Shown in pieces: positions 12,275 to 24,584 of a stretch of 64,000 nt of DNA. Source of the DNA: Eretmocerus hayati (lineage: Eukaryota; Arthropoda; Insecta; Hymenoptera; Aphelinidae); the NCBI GenBank assembly GCA_029851415.1, contig CM056742.1:50198954-50262953 (forward strand), written 5' to 3'. Under the pieces are notes generated by a model that saw nothing but the letters and a program-made list of their open reading frames with translations, had not been told where the DNA came from and did not search any database. Made by a program: the position numbers and the translations under genes. The number at the start of each line of letters is the position of its first letter. Within the stretch, counting starts at the first letter, position 1.

Positions 12275-15200
12275 GTTTGTATGCAAGCCGCAAAGCGAGT
12301 AGTCCCCAACTCGTTCCAGAGAAATGCTCGACAGAGAGAGTGAGTTAGCTCGTCGTCGTCTGTGGATGCACGCTGTGCGTCTGCGGCTCTCACGACCCAC
12401 GATCGCCACAGCCGCGAGGGAACTACTCTGCCACATCAAAGCGCTCGATTACTTTAATCACTCTTGCGACCTCAACCATGCAACCCGGACGACATACCAC
12501 ATCAAAACGCGAGCGCGGTTAATTGAACTGACTCGCTGCATTATTGTCCACCTTTCTGGTTCTCGAGTATTCTTTTGAAAAAAAATGAGTTACCTCACTG
12601 TGTTGATGTGACGCTAACAGTCACGGATCATATTTTACTCTATTTTTTGGAAGATGAGCGCGATTTTTCTCGTGGTTAGCTAATAGAGTATACGTAATGT
12701 ATCGAGGCCCGTGGTGATTTCTTACGGCTCGACAATCTCGAGGAAAAACGTCTTGGTTTCCTCTAACACAACACGAGTGGTAGATGGAATGTATCACTGG
12801 TGGTACCCATGACATCCTCATTTTGAAAATTTCCCCTCAATAAAATTCAGGTCAAACTGTATAGACGATCTCAATTATGGATTTTACAAATTTGCATTTT
12901 ACTGAGTGGCTCCGCAAACATCCATTTCTGCTGACAATGATGCTAGAAATGATCAGTACTTTGTATGTAAATTATACCTGAACAGTCTGATTTGAAATTC
13001 ATTTTTGATATCCGCCAAAACGAATAAAATCTCGATAAAATATCATGTGATTGCAGGCCTGACCGAATTAACAAGACAGCTCGGATTTAATCGTAGTCTA
13101 GCTTGTTAAATTAAAATTTCGCCCGATTAAAATTACTTTTGCATCATACAGGTTCAGAGAGTATCCTGATAGATTGACTGTGAGCGAAAGTCTCCAAATG
13201 CAAAAAACTTATACGTTCGTGAGAATAAGAGACATTTTAAATTAACTTCCTGGTAAAATACTCCAATGATATCCATCAAATTGATTGATAAATGAATCTA
13301 TCAGATGAGACAATCATATACAAAATTGCAGAAGAGAAGAGTGTTTGACCGCACTCGTTTGTTCCAGTGGCGGGAGGCCGGAGTAGACTACACCTTATCG
13401 ACATCGGTAATTCGGAGCGAGGCAAGTCGTCCGGTGGCATACCTCTGTCAGGCGTAGGCAACATCCTGCTTGCAATCTTTAACGGGCACAAACATCTACC
13501 ATACAAAGAGCACAAACTAGCTCAACTGTTGCGCGAGTGTCTCGGCTCACTCACGTGCCACGCCACAATGATAGCCCACGTGTCCCCGGAGTCGCAGCAC
13601 TACAGCGAGACGCTCACCACGTGCCAGCTCGCTTCGCGCATCCATCGAATGCGTCGCCGCAAGATTACGCGTTTCGGTATCGGCACCCAGGCCAACAACT
13701 GCCACAACAACAACAACACCAACAGCAATAACAACAACGGTAACGGCGGTGGTAGCTCCGGCGACGAGCAGCATCAGCAGCACAAGCAAGGCCACAACAG
13801 TGAGTGCGATCCGAGCTCGAGCGATCTATCAGCCGACACGGTTATCTACGTCGGCCCCAGCACCGATGACGCTACGGATGGCGAACATCCGCCTGTCTAC
13901 ATCCCCAGCCTCAACTCTGGTGATAACAGGTGAGTCCTCGATCGGTGGTGACGTTACATCAGATCTTAGCTTTTTGGAGATTCCACCCCAGACTGAAACT
14001 AATAATTTTGCTCAAATACAACTCCTGACTTCCAACGCGGGTAAGTAAAATCTGGATTGCACAAAACCATGCTCGAGTATGAGGAGATTCTGCCCCACTT
14101 ACGGCAGGAATTAATGATTTCGTCTTAAGCGAGACCGTAAATAGTTTTGGGTTGGTTCTCAGTAAGTAGAAAGAGTCCGGGTATGGCCAGACGCGAGAAT
14201 AATCGCTATGCCGAGGTTCATTTTGTGGATCTTTGTAGAAGATGAATATTTCACAAAAATGAATGTTTACACATTCATATGAGGGTGTGGAGTACCTGTG
14301 ACTTCGAGATAATTCCTTTGATTCGGCGATCTTTCGATATTTTCATTCCTTGCACCCCAAAAGTGATCATCATGAATGACGCATCTCCTTCAATCCCATG
14401 TTATGAACACTTACTGCAAGTCCTAATCAATGAGGATTTTGAGACAAAAGTCAATCAATGCATACGCATCGTAATCTAGCTTCGATGGAAGGTTCGAGGC
14501 GTGAATACATTTTCTCTCCACGATAGGTGCGCGATGAACAGAATACTACGAGGATCCGGTGCGGAAAGACCGAGCAAGATCGTAGAGGAGCGGAGCAGTC
14601 CGGCGCATAAGGCAAGTAAGATAGTCAAGGCACTCGTGTCAAGTGGATCGAAACAAACCTCGCCAGCACACAGCTCGACTCCCAAAGCCAGCCCAGCGCG
14701 AAAACTCGCTTCTAAGCTGGCCTCGGGCAAACCCAACGACTCCTCGACGGCGACAACGGGGGCAAGCCCCGCCACCGGTGCGCCCATCCAAGGCGCCTCG
14801 GACGAGCAGTGGATAGACGGACCTCGTATCTCCAGGTCCAAAGTCGCTGAGGTGCGCCACCTGCTACTCAAAGATCCTAGTCACAAGAAAGAGACGTGGA
14901 TCGACGGTCCTATGGGGTCCAGCGTCGCCGCGCCCAGCCTGGTAGTGACGAGCGCGCCAACGTCAACGGCCAACACCGCCGCAACGATGACGGCAATTAC
15001 CAACGGCCAGATACAGCAAATCAGAACGACTCAATCATCGCAACCACATCAGCAACAGCAGCAGCAGCAGCACGTCAGTGGGTACGGCTTTATGGACAGT
15101 CACAAAAAGAGCATGATCAGGAAGTGGGTGGAAAATCAATCGTCGCAGATAATCCAGCGCAGCGCTGGTAGTGGTAGCGGAGGCTTCAGACAAGTGGCCA

Positions 15201-18200
15201 GGACGACTGCGGGTGGAATGGCCCAGCTGAAAGAGCTCGCTAACAGCTTCAGCAGGGCAAGCGGCTCGAGCGTCGATTTCGACCCGGACGACGACGACGA
15301 CACGTCGCTGTCCACGACAACGGGCAGCGAGAGTCTCAAAGCTAACGAGATCGAAGATATAACTGAACGCCTGGGTGCCAAGATCAGTATGCTCAACGTC
15401 AAGCAATCCAGCAACACGGATTCGGGTCTCGATCTCACGGGAAGCCCACTCATGGACAGTCTCGAGAGGTTGAGTAGATCGCTCGATCTCTTGGGCGACT
15501 GTCGCGACGACGAAGAAGACGACGACGACGAGCAGGAGGAGGAAATCATCGTGCCACCGCCACTACCGCTCATCGAACCGCTCAGCAACGGGGTGAGCCG
15601 CGAGGTGTCGATGGAGAGTCTCAACTTGCTCTCGCACAAGGACGCGCTGTCGCTCCGACCATCGCGTAACTCACTATCCTCCGAGGACGAGGTGCTGGAG
15701 ATCGTTGACATAGATGAGTCTGCGCTTGCCAACGTCGAGCATGCACCGATGCAAGACTCGTGCCTCCAAGTCACCGAGGAGGACATCGCGCTCTGCATGG
15801 CCGACAATCCCGTATCCGAGAACGGCTTGGATGAACATCCGCTCAGGATACTCAGCCAGGAGAACCTCACAATCGTGTCCACCTTAGCAGGTTGGTAATG
15901 CCGCATTTTTTGTGGCCTACCCTTCAACTGGTCCGACCACCTCACGGTTAGACGACACGTATTGATGCATCGACCCGTTGACCCTTTCATGACCTTCCAA
16001 TTACCGATCTTTCAAGTGGAACTTGATGAATTCAAGTTCTACCACTCTAATACTTTATGAAGCTGATGATTTTACGGTTTCTGAGCTTATATACAGCGGA
16101 TACTTATCAACCAATTCCTAAATCAAGTTAATGATCCACCCCATGAGGTTGCGGTATCTTTCAATAACATGATGAACTTGATGTCCAAGATCGAAACTGA
16201 TTGGATACGAGGCAATACCAAATTCTAACTCAATGGCTTCAGATAATTCGTTGGATATTTAGACAAGTTCCTGGCTCATAAAAATCCTGATTTTGTATTT
16301 CATGGCTAGATCACTCGTGCAGTTTCTTGTAAATGAGATAGAAAGTGGCTGTTTTCACATTCCACGAGTTACTAAATTATAATGAGAATTCTGGTTTTTA
16401 TGCAGAAGTTTTGCCCAAATCAAATAGTCTAGATCAATCTACATATTCTATCAAAGTCATCGCAACCGGGTCTATTATGAAGAATTATATTTTTTTATTA
16501 TATATTTTGGCAAAAACTTGATCGTACAGCAATCACGTCATTTGTCTCTAGATATTTTCTGACTCACATGTCTTGAGACAATATTGAGTATGAACTTATG
16601 GCTCGCCCTATCACGACTTTCTTTTAGACAAAATCAAGATCCAAAACATCGTGAAAATGATGAACATGCTCCAAGTTCAATTTTCTACTTCAGATTCATT
16701 ATCCGTGCTGTCGGAGACGGAGCGGTTCAAGACGCAATTTCCACCTTCAGCAGGCATGGGGATGCCATCTCGGTCTTACTTTGATCATGAAGACTTTCTT
16801 GAACAAGAAAATAGACACAAGTTCGACCAGTTGGCTCGGCTCCACGAGCTTTACCAAAGCCAACTTGCTCTTGCCAACGTTACGAATTCTGTGACTTACC
16901 AAAGAGAAAAGTCCTCCGTCGCCTGCAACCGAGATCCTTTGAGTAAGTATAGTCCCATAAGCCATGATATTTAATTCGCTTCCCTCCCTCTCCATCGTTC
17001 CCTTTCCGACTCAATCCCGCTGTCTCACTCAAAAATTAACCCCCTGTACTTGTTATTGATTTTCATCATTTGATCCCTCTATTCACAAAGCACCATTATG
17101 AAAATGTCCCCATTGTGGTTAATACCTTTTCATGTCGAGACGGATCGAAAAATTAGGGTTGATATGAAAATATGATATCAACACGCTGGTCTTCGGTGGT
17201 AATCGACCAGCTGAAAATGTGATCACCAGCGAAGACCAGCGTATCTGCAGTCTGCTGATCCTTGGATTTGTGTGGCGTGCCATTTTGTCATGCAGTCCTC
17301 TATTTATATTTTGTACCTGACAAGTGACTATACATGAACATGTGCCATACTAGATCCAAAATGCCGTTCAGAGGCTGACATCAAGATCGGCAAAACGTTG
17401 GGTATTTAGACAACATAAGAGTCATATCAACCCTAAAGATTTTCAAAGACCAAATTGCATTTGAATGCTTTTGCTTCAAGTTTTTGATAAATTTGTCAAA
17501 AATGATAAGATCTAAGGATTGCATCCAAGTTTGAAAGCACTCTTTACACAAATAAGGATATATTCTGCTTCCTCTAAAATGCAGGGATGGATAGGTGAGG
17601 ATAGAGCAAATGAGAATCATAGAAAAATAACCTTCAACTGGCTTATCACATTTGAGACTTTTCAGCGATATGTGCTTTCTTGTGTGCTCTTGGAATTGAG
17701 GGCAATACTTGAAACAAATTGATCAAATCACCAAGGTCGGAAATAATCAAAGCCAATACGGATGATAAATTGAACATTCCTAACTGGCACGAAGACGGAG
17801 ATTCTAAAGAACTGACTCGATAACGAATTTTGATACTCATAAAGAAAAACTATGCTGCACATAGAACCAGTACTGAGTTTTGCGTAAATTTTAAACATTT
17901 TTCTGACTCAATTACCTGGAGAATATCTGATTGTGCATTCAATGAACGGCTTCCATCTTCATCATGAACATACACTATACTGTTGTAGAATGCATGACCA
18001 GGGTATCTTAAGATTCAAAATGTAACACTGATGCTACACGAAGGAGAATCGCGATATTTTTTGTCTAAAACAAATTAGTGCCCAATATCGTTTTCCCGCT
18101 CATGGTGATATCACAAATGGATGTCAGTCTTACTTATGTGTTAGAGATAGTCAAGGACGTTTGATTAATTTGACGTGGACCATCGGTGGACCTCGCCTAT

Positions 18201-21200
18201 AGCGAGCGTATCAATAAGAGCTGTACTCTGAGGACGCATTTTCCACGGTTCACCCAACGATTTCATATATATAATCTTTTCTATAGAAAAGTTGTTAAGT
18301 GTATTTTCAACTGGGATTTTGCACCTCGGTGTTTCAGCCTCGTCACCTGGGGGTGGTTTCCGGGGCTGTCCTCCGTCCCGCTGTCAATCGCTCTCGCTCT
18401 CAGACGTGGCTCTGAGCGACGCAGCCTCCACCCATGGCAGCATCTACAGCGAGCCACCATACGCTGCCGCGGCCACGGTTGCTGCTCAACTCGCTGCCAA
18501 CGTAGGTCACGAGCATCAACACCAACCGCAGCTCCAGGGTGACAGCAAGTTCTGCGACAATTGCCGGCAGAGTCTGAGCGGAGCGACTCTGGGCAGCAAC
18601 AGCAGCCTCGGGAGTAGGCTCGCCGCAGCGAGTGGCTCGTCCTCGACGTGGGGCACCTACAATCCGATGCCGGCAAGTCCGAGGCGCGGCTACTGCGTTG
18701 TGGCAGCGGCCCGGGCCAACGCGAGCCACATATCGAGCCTGCGACACCCAGACGGTGCTTCCAACCCCAATCTCAAGGACGAACTGTGCGGCGTTGGTGG
18801 TGGCTGCGATTCTGTGCGGCGGCTTCCGGGCAATGGAGCGTCCGGCTCGGATCCCGAGGATGCGCCCGGTGAGCGCGCCAAGAGGATGCACCGTGGCCTC
18901 CTGCCTCCACCGCCCGTGTCTCCCCTGTTGGCGCTGCACAGGCTCCATCAGCAGCAGCAACCCCACGTGACCGTTGGCAGCTCTTGCTGGACGCAGATCG
19001 GTGGACTTGGTGCTGCGCAGTCGGGTTCCTCGGCAGGTGAGACTGGATGCGGCATCCCCGACAGCGATGTCAAGTTTCCGAGTGAGTATCTCTCTAAATT
19101 AGTACTTGCGTCTCCGATTTTAGATCGTACCATAAGTTTTGAGCAATTATCTGTTGAAATTATTTGAGTTGACCTAAATATCTCCCTAAGTAACTGCAAA
19201 TTACATACAGACGATTTCATTGGTCGCGAATTGAGGCAATTCGCATTCTATATTATGAACCCTATCAAACAAGCCCACCAAATTGGTACTTCAATGAGTC
19301 TCTCAGGTTCTAAACCGAACAGAAAATCTTGCTCATGCTTTCGATGAGCTTTCCTTATTACATCAACGCACTTTCATTTGCAAGAGCTTGCCCCTTAGAA
19401 ATTTTTGCGATTGTGATAATTTATTCGTTCGAATTTTTTTGCCAAGTTTTTGTCCATAACATTCCCCGGAATGATCAAGTAATTGGTCAGAATTGTGACA
19501 ATGTCGTTCTAACCTAATACTTTATCTGGTAATTACAGATTCAAATAGATGATTTCCGTATTGATGCGTAATTTTTGTGCCCAGATTTCACAGTGCCAAC
19601 ATCCATACACATGAGCACACCCACGTCAATAGCGTGTGGTACTCCGACGTCGATGCCATCGTCGATAGGTGCGTCGATGCCACCGTCCCTGCCTTCGTCC
19701 GCAAAAACTCCGAGGAAGATTCTGAGTCTGGGCTCATCGCAAGGCCTGAACAAAGACGACTACGATTCGGGTGCCGACTCGACTTCACGAGCGGCCAAAC
19801 TTTCACCCGCCACCCTCTCGAGGCATCGCGCCGAAAGTTCCGGCTATGACAGCGTTGTCAGAGACAGCGAGACGAGTAGTATAGCCAGCGATTCCTCTAG
19901 GCAGACGAGCGCTCTACAGGATCATCACGGTGAGTTGTTCCCCAATCCTCATTCCTATCTCTCGCGTGCTCTTGCGTACGTATATGATGTTTATGCTTCA
20001 CCCCTCGTGCAATCAAATCTCCAGGCACCAAGCCACGTGCTGCGTCGCATCCGTATGTTTTCTTGTGCAAATTGCTCCAGCCTTACTCTTGCAAACTCAT
20101 GATCGCACGTAGCTCAGCCTATTATCATAACGATATCAAGTTTCAGTGCATTCTTGACAAATTCATTTTGCTTGGGATTATCGAATGTCGGGGGAGTTGT
20201 CCTCAGACAATTTAGTTTATTGTAGCAGCAATTGCAAATTGCTCGAGAAGTAAAGTGCGAGTTGAAGATTACCTAATCATGATGTATACGAACTCGACCG
20301 ATCAGCTTTTCCCTGATAATTGCCCCATATCTCAAGAGCTGCGACAAACGAGGTTCGTTGCCTAATATACAAGCGTCTAACGGGCCAACTTTGTCGGCAG
20401 AGTTCCATTGAGCAACTTGTACATGAGAAGTTGCAAGGGTATCGCAGCACGAGCCAGTGAAGCATATTCGTGCCACAGCATCGATCTATCGGACTCCACA
20501 AAAAAGCAATAAATATGTAAATCGAGGGTGTCGATGGGCATGCTACTCCGTGGAGTCTGAGACAATATACATCATGGCACAAGGATTCAAGATTCTCAGA
20601 GACTTCACGTGCCTAGGTCATCCTGACTGAAAGAGGGATGGAATTTCATTGGTGTCTTCGTGATACCGCATAACTTGAACCTTGTATCTCGAGCAACGAC
20701 GTATATTCATGCGCAAACACCATCCACAGTTTCACTCAAAACTAAATATGATTCTATCGTATGAGATGAGAAATCGAAAGTGTTTGGAAGTTTCGTAGAG
20801 ACTGCTCTAAAACTGATTTCTTGGAAGAATCTTTCAAGAAAACTATATCAAGGGTACATACAAATATTTTTCCAGTATTGTTTCCAGTAAGAGAATTCGG
20901 GCGATCAGCCTGAATTCCTTATTACAAATTTGCCTTCAGGTGAAACACTAACTTGCAGTATAATTTACTCCAGATGAAACGTGAATGAAGGAGCCTACCT
21001 AAATATATGAAGTTGAAGTACGTTTCCAGCCGAATTCTCTTAGGACGACACTGGGCGCACCGGGAAATTCTCTTCGCTTCATCCAAATACTTTTAATTTT
21101 CAATAACTTCACCTGGATAACAACCTATTTTTCCCTCATCATAGTTAGTCGATACAAGGAAAGTCAGAGCAATACATATCTGAAAAGAATTTCCTAGATT

Positions 21201-22018
21201 TCAAGTCCCAATCTCCCTCTCTCTGGGGACAAAAGAATCATCAAAAATTATGTCCTCGTTAACGAGCCCAGACCCAAGAATTTGGGAATAGGCATACTTT
21301 TGTGACTCGCAAGATTTCTGAGACTTGAATGGAAGGTTCCGTGGAGCCTTGAACATTTTTCGTCCTTTGTTATTCTTCAGTCTGTAAAACTTCAAACAAT
21401 TAGCTCTGGTTCACAGTGAGTAACGAAGTTGTTGACAAAGTGAGCTACTCACTGTACTTTGCTGTAATACCTTATCTAAATTCAACATATGCGGTTCGGC
21501 TATTATTTTCATTCCAAGCCGAGATAGTTTGACGAGGCTTATACAACATTTCTGACGCAATCATCTCAATTTTCGAAGGAAATCTTTGATTGATTGAGGA
21601 ATACGGTCCAGAACTTATTCTTCTTGCTGTCAACTCTTTTGCTATGAATTCCTGTTTCCTAGATCAAGACAAAATGATTCTATCGGCTGAGCATACTTCA
21701 AGATGAGTACTGTCTCAGAATCAAACAGAGAAAGTATGTCTCAAAATGTTTTTTTGCGCAGGAGGAGCTCTGGGAGTCTTGACGTCAACGCTTTGCGGCT
21801 GCTTTAGTGGGGGAAGCACGACGGCGCGAGTACGTGCACCTGGAGCAACAAACAATCGAAATCGAGGTGGACAACGAAGGCCATCCTCGACTCGCCAACT
21901 CGATCAAGCTGTAGGCCCGGGAAGCGTTGGTACAGCGACACCTTCTGGAAGCTGGCAAGGAGCTCAACACCATCAAGACACCTTACAGTCCTCGTCAGTG
22001 GCCCAAGCGCCATCGTAA
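12062..22018 (+). CDS. Kif26: KIF26-family kinesin-like protein (5' end missing)
   Basis: Seven exons on the + strand encode the second half of a KIF26-type motor and a long tail. Orthologues in vertebrates (KIF26A/B) and Drosophila (CG14535) bind microtubules; vertebrate KIF26A is reported to lack ATPase activity and to act in signalling and cytoskeletal regulation. Evidence: [42 protein letters not shown] and [13 protein letters not shown] track the KIF26 motor closely; [10 protein letters not shown] follows it; tail motifs such as [19 protein letters not shown] and [18 protein letters not shown] look KIF26-specific. Exons: 12062-12274, 13368-13929, 14527-15890, 16694-16942, 18338-19081, 19585-19929 and a last exon near 21762-22018. 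All junctions are GT/AG and phase-compatible. The first exon enters with phase 2, so upstream exons exist outside the recognised part. The 3' end is uncertain. Confidence 0.85.
13368..13929 (+). CDS. Kif26: KIF26 exon: end of motor domain and linker
   Basis: Begins after ttccag. Encodes the switch-II region as [10 protein letters not shown] instead of the usual DLAGSE, then [30 protein letters not shown] and [15 protein letters not shown], which complete the motor fold. A low-complexity Asn/Gly/His/Gln stretch follows, then the KIF26 hallmark [10 protein letters not shown]. The exon ends at AACAG|gtgagt, phase 2. Confidence 0.9.
14527..15890 (+). CDS. Kif26: KIF26 large tail exon
   Basis: Acceptor gatag. 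This 1,364-nt exon is Ser/Thr/Pro/Ala-rich and likely disordered, with islands of conservation: [19 protein letters not shown], a second [23 protein letters not shown], a poly-Gln run, [13 protein letters not shown] and an acidic [13 protein letters not shown] block before a Pro-rich segment. Repeated WIDGP and acidic blocks suggest protein-binding sites (inference). The donor is gttggt after GCAG, phase 1. Confidence 0.85.
16694..16942 (+). CDS. Kif26: KIF26 tail exon
   Basis: Acceptor ctacttcag, donor gtaagt. Reads [18 protein letters not shown], then [18 protein letters not shown], a short amphipathic helix that may be coiled coil. Enters and leaves in phase 1, matching both neighbours. 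Confidence 0.8.
18338..19081 (+). CDS. Kif26: KIF26 tail exon with CxxC motif
   Basis: Acceptor gtgtttcag, donor gtgagt, phase 1 to 1. Encodes [20 protein letters not shown], a [15 protein letters not shown] segment with a CxxC, a Ser-rich region, [19 protein letters not shown] and ends ...DVKFP. The frame choice is supported by splice phase and by low-complexity but protein-like content. The reverse strand also has long open frames here because of high GC. Confidence 0.8.
19585..19929 (+). CDS. Kif26: KIF26 tail exon
   Basis: Acceptor gtgcccag, donor gtgagt, phase 1 to 1. Contains a Ser/Thr/Pro/Met-rich stretch with a repeated TPTS motif, then [19 protein letters not shown], a Ser-rich motif typical of KIF26 tails and a likely phosphorylation cluster (inference). 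Confidence 0.8.
21762..22018 (+). CDS. Kif26: last recognisable KIF26 exon, reading frame ambiguous
   Basis: Two acceptors keep phase with the previous exon. Using ttgcgcag at 21761 gives an 85-residue Gly/Ser/Thr-rich tail to a TAA at 22016-22018. Using gctgctttag at 21807 enters another frame that reads like real coiled coil, [20 protein letters not shown] then [15 protein letters not shown], and meets TAG at 21912-21914. After that TAG the same frame continues [19 protein letters not shown] third frame reads [14 protein letters not shown] up to a gtacct donor at 22057. I cannot decide among a short native C-terminus, further 3' exons, or indel/nonsense errors. Confidence 0.45.
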
Positions 22019-22310
22019 ATGTAGACCAGTTGCTCGATGTTATCTCCTCGCAACAGGTACCTGGACTATTTTTTTGTCGAATATGATGGCAACTCTATCG
22101 TGACTCATGTAAGCTGATAAGAAGTTAACAATTTGATAACAAAACATGCTTGCATGCTCTGTAGTCAAGGTTTAGTCATGGCTGGATTTTTGCCATTTCC
22201 TAATTGTAATGATGAAGGAATTGCAGCTGAATCTTGAAAACAGAATGTGGAATGTATTCCGTTAGAAATAGAAACGAAATTGTAAAGCACTCGAGATTAG
22301 AAAAAAGTAG

Positions 22311-22500
22311 TTTATTGCACTCTAACCTGAAAATCGCAACTCAGACCATGATTTTTGGATTCTTGTGCTATGAAATATCGTATGAGACTGCGTGCAGATG
22401 GGTTGTTTTGTTCACAAGGACTTATAGCACTCGCTCTGCTCGTGCCATAAACAGTCCTTAGTACAAAACCACCCATCTCCGTGCAGTGTCATAATATACT
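22311..22500. repeat. dispersed repeat, copy 1 (partner at 43896-44088)
   Basis: A ~190-bp block beginning at a gcactctaacct string and passing through gtgcagatgggt...cacaaggacttatagcac recurs in the same orientation about 21.6 kb away with scattered differences. It contains an internal inverted repeat around GCAGATGGGT/ACCCATCT. Confidence 0.75.
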
Positions 22501-22643
22501 AATAGACGTGGCATATCTCACGCGTACATGTTCCAAGATACAAACACAAATCTAAGACCTACCAAAGGTTTCCCAATTTCTTCATTGAGATATTCAGATA
22601 ATGCCAATGACGACACGAAGATATCAATGACTAGTTTTCAAAT

Positions 22644-23392
22644 TAGGTAAGTGTACACAGCTTGTCCCCTTTAAGCCATTTTCTCAACAACTCCGGTCTT
22701 CCTCAACATTTTCCAATGTTTTTAAGCTCATCTTGAAGCTTGTTTTAAGACCTTCAAAATGAATCAAACAATGTCTTATTACGATGAATTTGAGTCAAGC
22801 TGTCTCAATTTTCCGCAAAAAATCATGTAAGTCGGCGATAAAGTGTTTTAATCGCCGTCACGCACATTTGGAGCTTTTCGCCCGTCTCAAACACTATTTT
22901 AGACCTATTTTGGCGCGGCAAACATGTTTTGAGTAATGAATAGAGTCTTCCTGCACGCCTTTTTGAGATAACACCATATGGGGGCATGTTGGGTAAACTC
23001 CTATGTTGGCCTTCTCGTTTATCGAATCGTCTCCGTGTTTTGCACATGAAACAGCTCCAGATCCGAATTTCACAACTCTGGAAAATGGATCTTCATGGTA
23101 TTAAGACAAGAAATCGAATGCGTTGCAGTACGATAAAATTGGTCGGACTAAAAAGATTTGGCACCGGTTTTACTGAACGCAATTTCTTCAGTGCTTTCTT
23201 AGCGGAGCAAACACGAAGAGTATAGGAATCACTCTATTTCTTCTGAAGAACGCAGGAATGATTCGGGGCCGATGCAAACTACTTACTTTTTTATATTTCA
23301 TCATAACAAATGTAAAAAGAATTGCCGGGAGGCCCCGACCGTGCCCATTTCTGAGATCGGCATACAGAGGCAAGTTGGGTACACTTACCTTA
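22644..23392. mobile_element. inverted-repeat element, AGGTAAGTGTACCCAACTTG family, copy 1
   Basis: Ends are inverted copies of roughly AGGTAAGTGTACCCAACTTG, with the right end the better match. Interior motifs (a CCATATGGGGGCA segment, TCGTCTCCGTGTTTTGCACA, a GGCGATAAAGTGTTTT hairpin-like block) are shared with the copy at 33162-34096. No transposase frame is visible, so it is MITE-like. The ends are compatible with TA target duplication but not decisive. Confidence 0.6.
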
Positions 23393-23706
23393 TAACATTC
23401 GTGGATGATATATTTGTGAACGTCTTTTTTGTTTTGTACGGCAGTATCATGGTTCGCTTGACAAGGCGATGTGGTCAACATGCCAGCTGAAAATCATTCC
23501 CATCTTCCTCCAATTCTCTTGCGATTTGGGCTAACGACGAGTGGGCGAATACTTGTTATCATCTAGCTTAGACTCGTACAGTCGTCGTTAAACCCATGTT
23601 GCAAGAGAATCAGAGAAAATGGGAATGAAAATGTGCCTGTATTATAGGTCAGGAGGTGCCTGCGATTAGATTCTCCAAATTTTTCTCCGATCCTCTTGTG
23701 ATTTGT

Positions 23707-24465
23707 GCTAATGAGAGTCCAAGGGGTTCGGGAGCTGGATATGACTGAAACTCTGGAATTCGTCTCTTTTCAGCACCAAAAGATGATACCCAGAGCCACA
23801 GAGTCTGACGCTCCAGCGTTTTCGAGTTACGGGCTATAAACCATGCATTACAATACATCTATATACATATATATTTCTCCACATATATAGATACACTGTA
23901 ATGCATAGGTTCTAGTCTGTAACTCGGAAAGGCTTGACCGTTAGACTCTGCGACTTTGGGTATCATAGAATAGAATAGAGTAGAATATCCTTTTATTCGC
24001 TCGTAGGCAAAAAATATAGAAATGATTTACATAACATGTACATATACATATATATTAATTAATTGCATTTTGGTCAAGGATTTATCATCACAGTCGTGAC
24101 TAGTCATTCGAAAAAAGCGAAAGGAAAGAAAAGAGAAGTAATTTACAAAAATATCATCAGTAACAAGGGCTGGCAGTTGATTATGATAAAATTTGACATG
24201 AAAGTTGTGTCATTTGGAGAAATCAGGAATGAAATGAACAAACAAAACAGTGAGAAAGAGAAATTACACATTACTTTCAGAAAGCCCTCAAAGGTTGAAA
24301 AATTGCCCTATGTCCACATTAATCCTCATAGGGGAGAGGGTTGATAGGAACTCCTTCACTGCCCCTTTGAACACGGAAACTTCCTTATCATCTTTTGGTG
24401 CTAAAAGGAGATGATCTCCATAGTTTCAGCCAGATCCAGCTCCCGAACCCCTTGAACTCTCCTTG
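23707..24465. mobile_element. Harbinger-like palindromic element (CAAGG family), copy 1
   Basis: Terminal inverted repeats include CAAGGGGTTCGGGAGCTGGA and its complement. Internally it pairs over most of its length (AGCACCAAAAGATGAT / ATCATCTTTTGGTGCT). It belongs to the same family as 53120-53454 and 60095-61325. It is itself interrupted by a retroposed insertion at 23967-24385. Confidence 0.65.
23967..24385 (-). mobile_element. retroposed insertion (5'-truncated LINE-like tail)
   Basis: Inserted into the CAAGG-family element with a TATCAT target duplication (23961-23966 and 24386-24391). On the minus strand it ends in an A/T-rich (TTCTA)n tail, the usual 3' end of several insect LINEs. 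The uninterrupted target is seen in the homologous element at 53360-53400. The open frame on the + strand here has no family resemblance. Confidence 0.55.
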
Positions 24466-24584
24466 TCAGAGACGGATTGTGGAATACAAGTTGGACAATA
24501 TCAAAGTTTTGACAACTCGTCTCAAAGTCCGAACGATCAAAATTTCTATGTAAGGTGTGTTTTCAAGTTCCATGGTCGCGGTGC

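Larger units (their letters stand above)
23480..24584. repeat. dispersed repeat E copy 1, interrupted by a later insertion
   Basis: The segments 23480-23706 and 24466-24584 together match 48555-48960: CATTCCCATCTTCC..., the GACGAGTG/CACTCGTC hairpin, GGAATACAAGTTGG and TCCATGGTCGCGGTG occur in the same order. The 750-bp element at 23707-24465 splits this copy, giving relative age: repeat E is older. Confidence 0.6.

Noticed and set aside
15136..15990. Minus-strand 284-codon frame opposite the large KIF26 exon
   Set aside because: A shadow of the GC-rich coding exon: serine-rich because the sense strand encodes acidic and Ser/Arg codons; no independent signals.
17180..17240. Short hairpin (CGCTGGTCTTCG and inverted partner) in a KIF26 intron, possible miRNA
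   Set aside because: Arms are short, with an imperfect loop and no precursor-like extension; without small-RNA data it is only a hairpin.
18400..18966. Minus-strand 188-codon frame opposite a KIF26 tail exon
   Set aside because: Antisense shadow in a GC-rich exon. The sense frame has correct splice sites and phase on both sides.
20273..20582. Minus-strand frames resembling the very end of a LINE reverse transcriptase ([17 protein letters not shown])
   Set aside because: Only a vague likeness over two frames with a shift between them; too weak to annotate as a retroelement.
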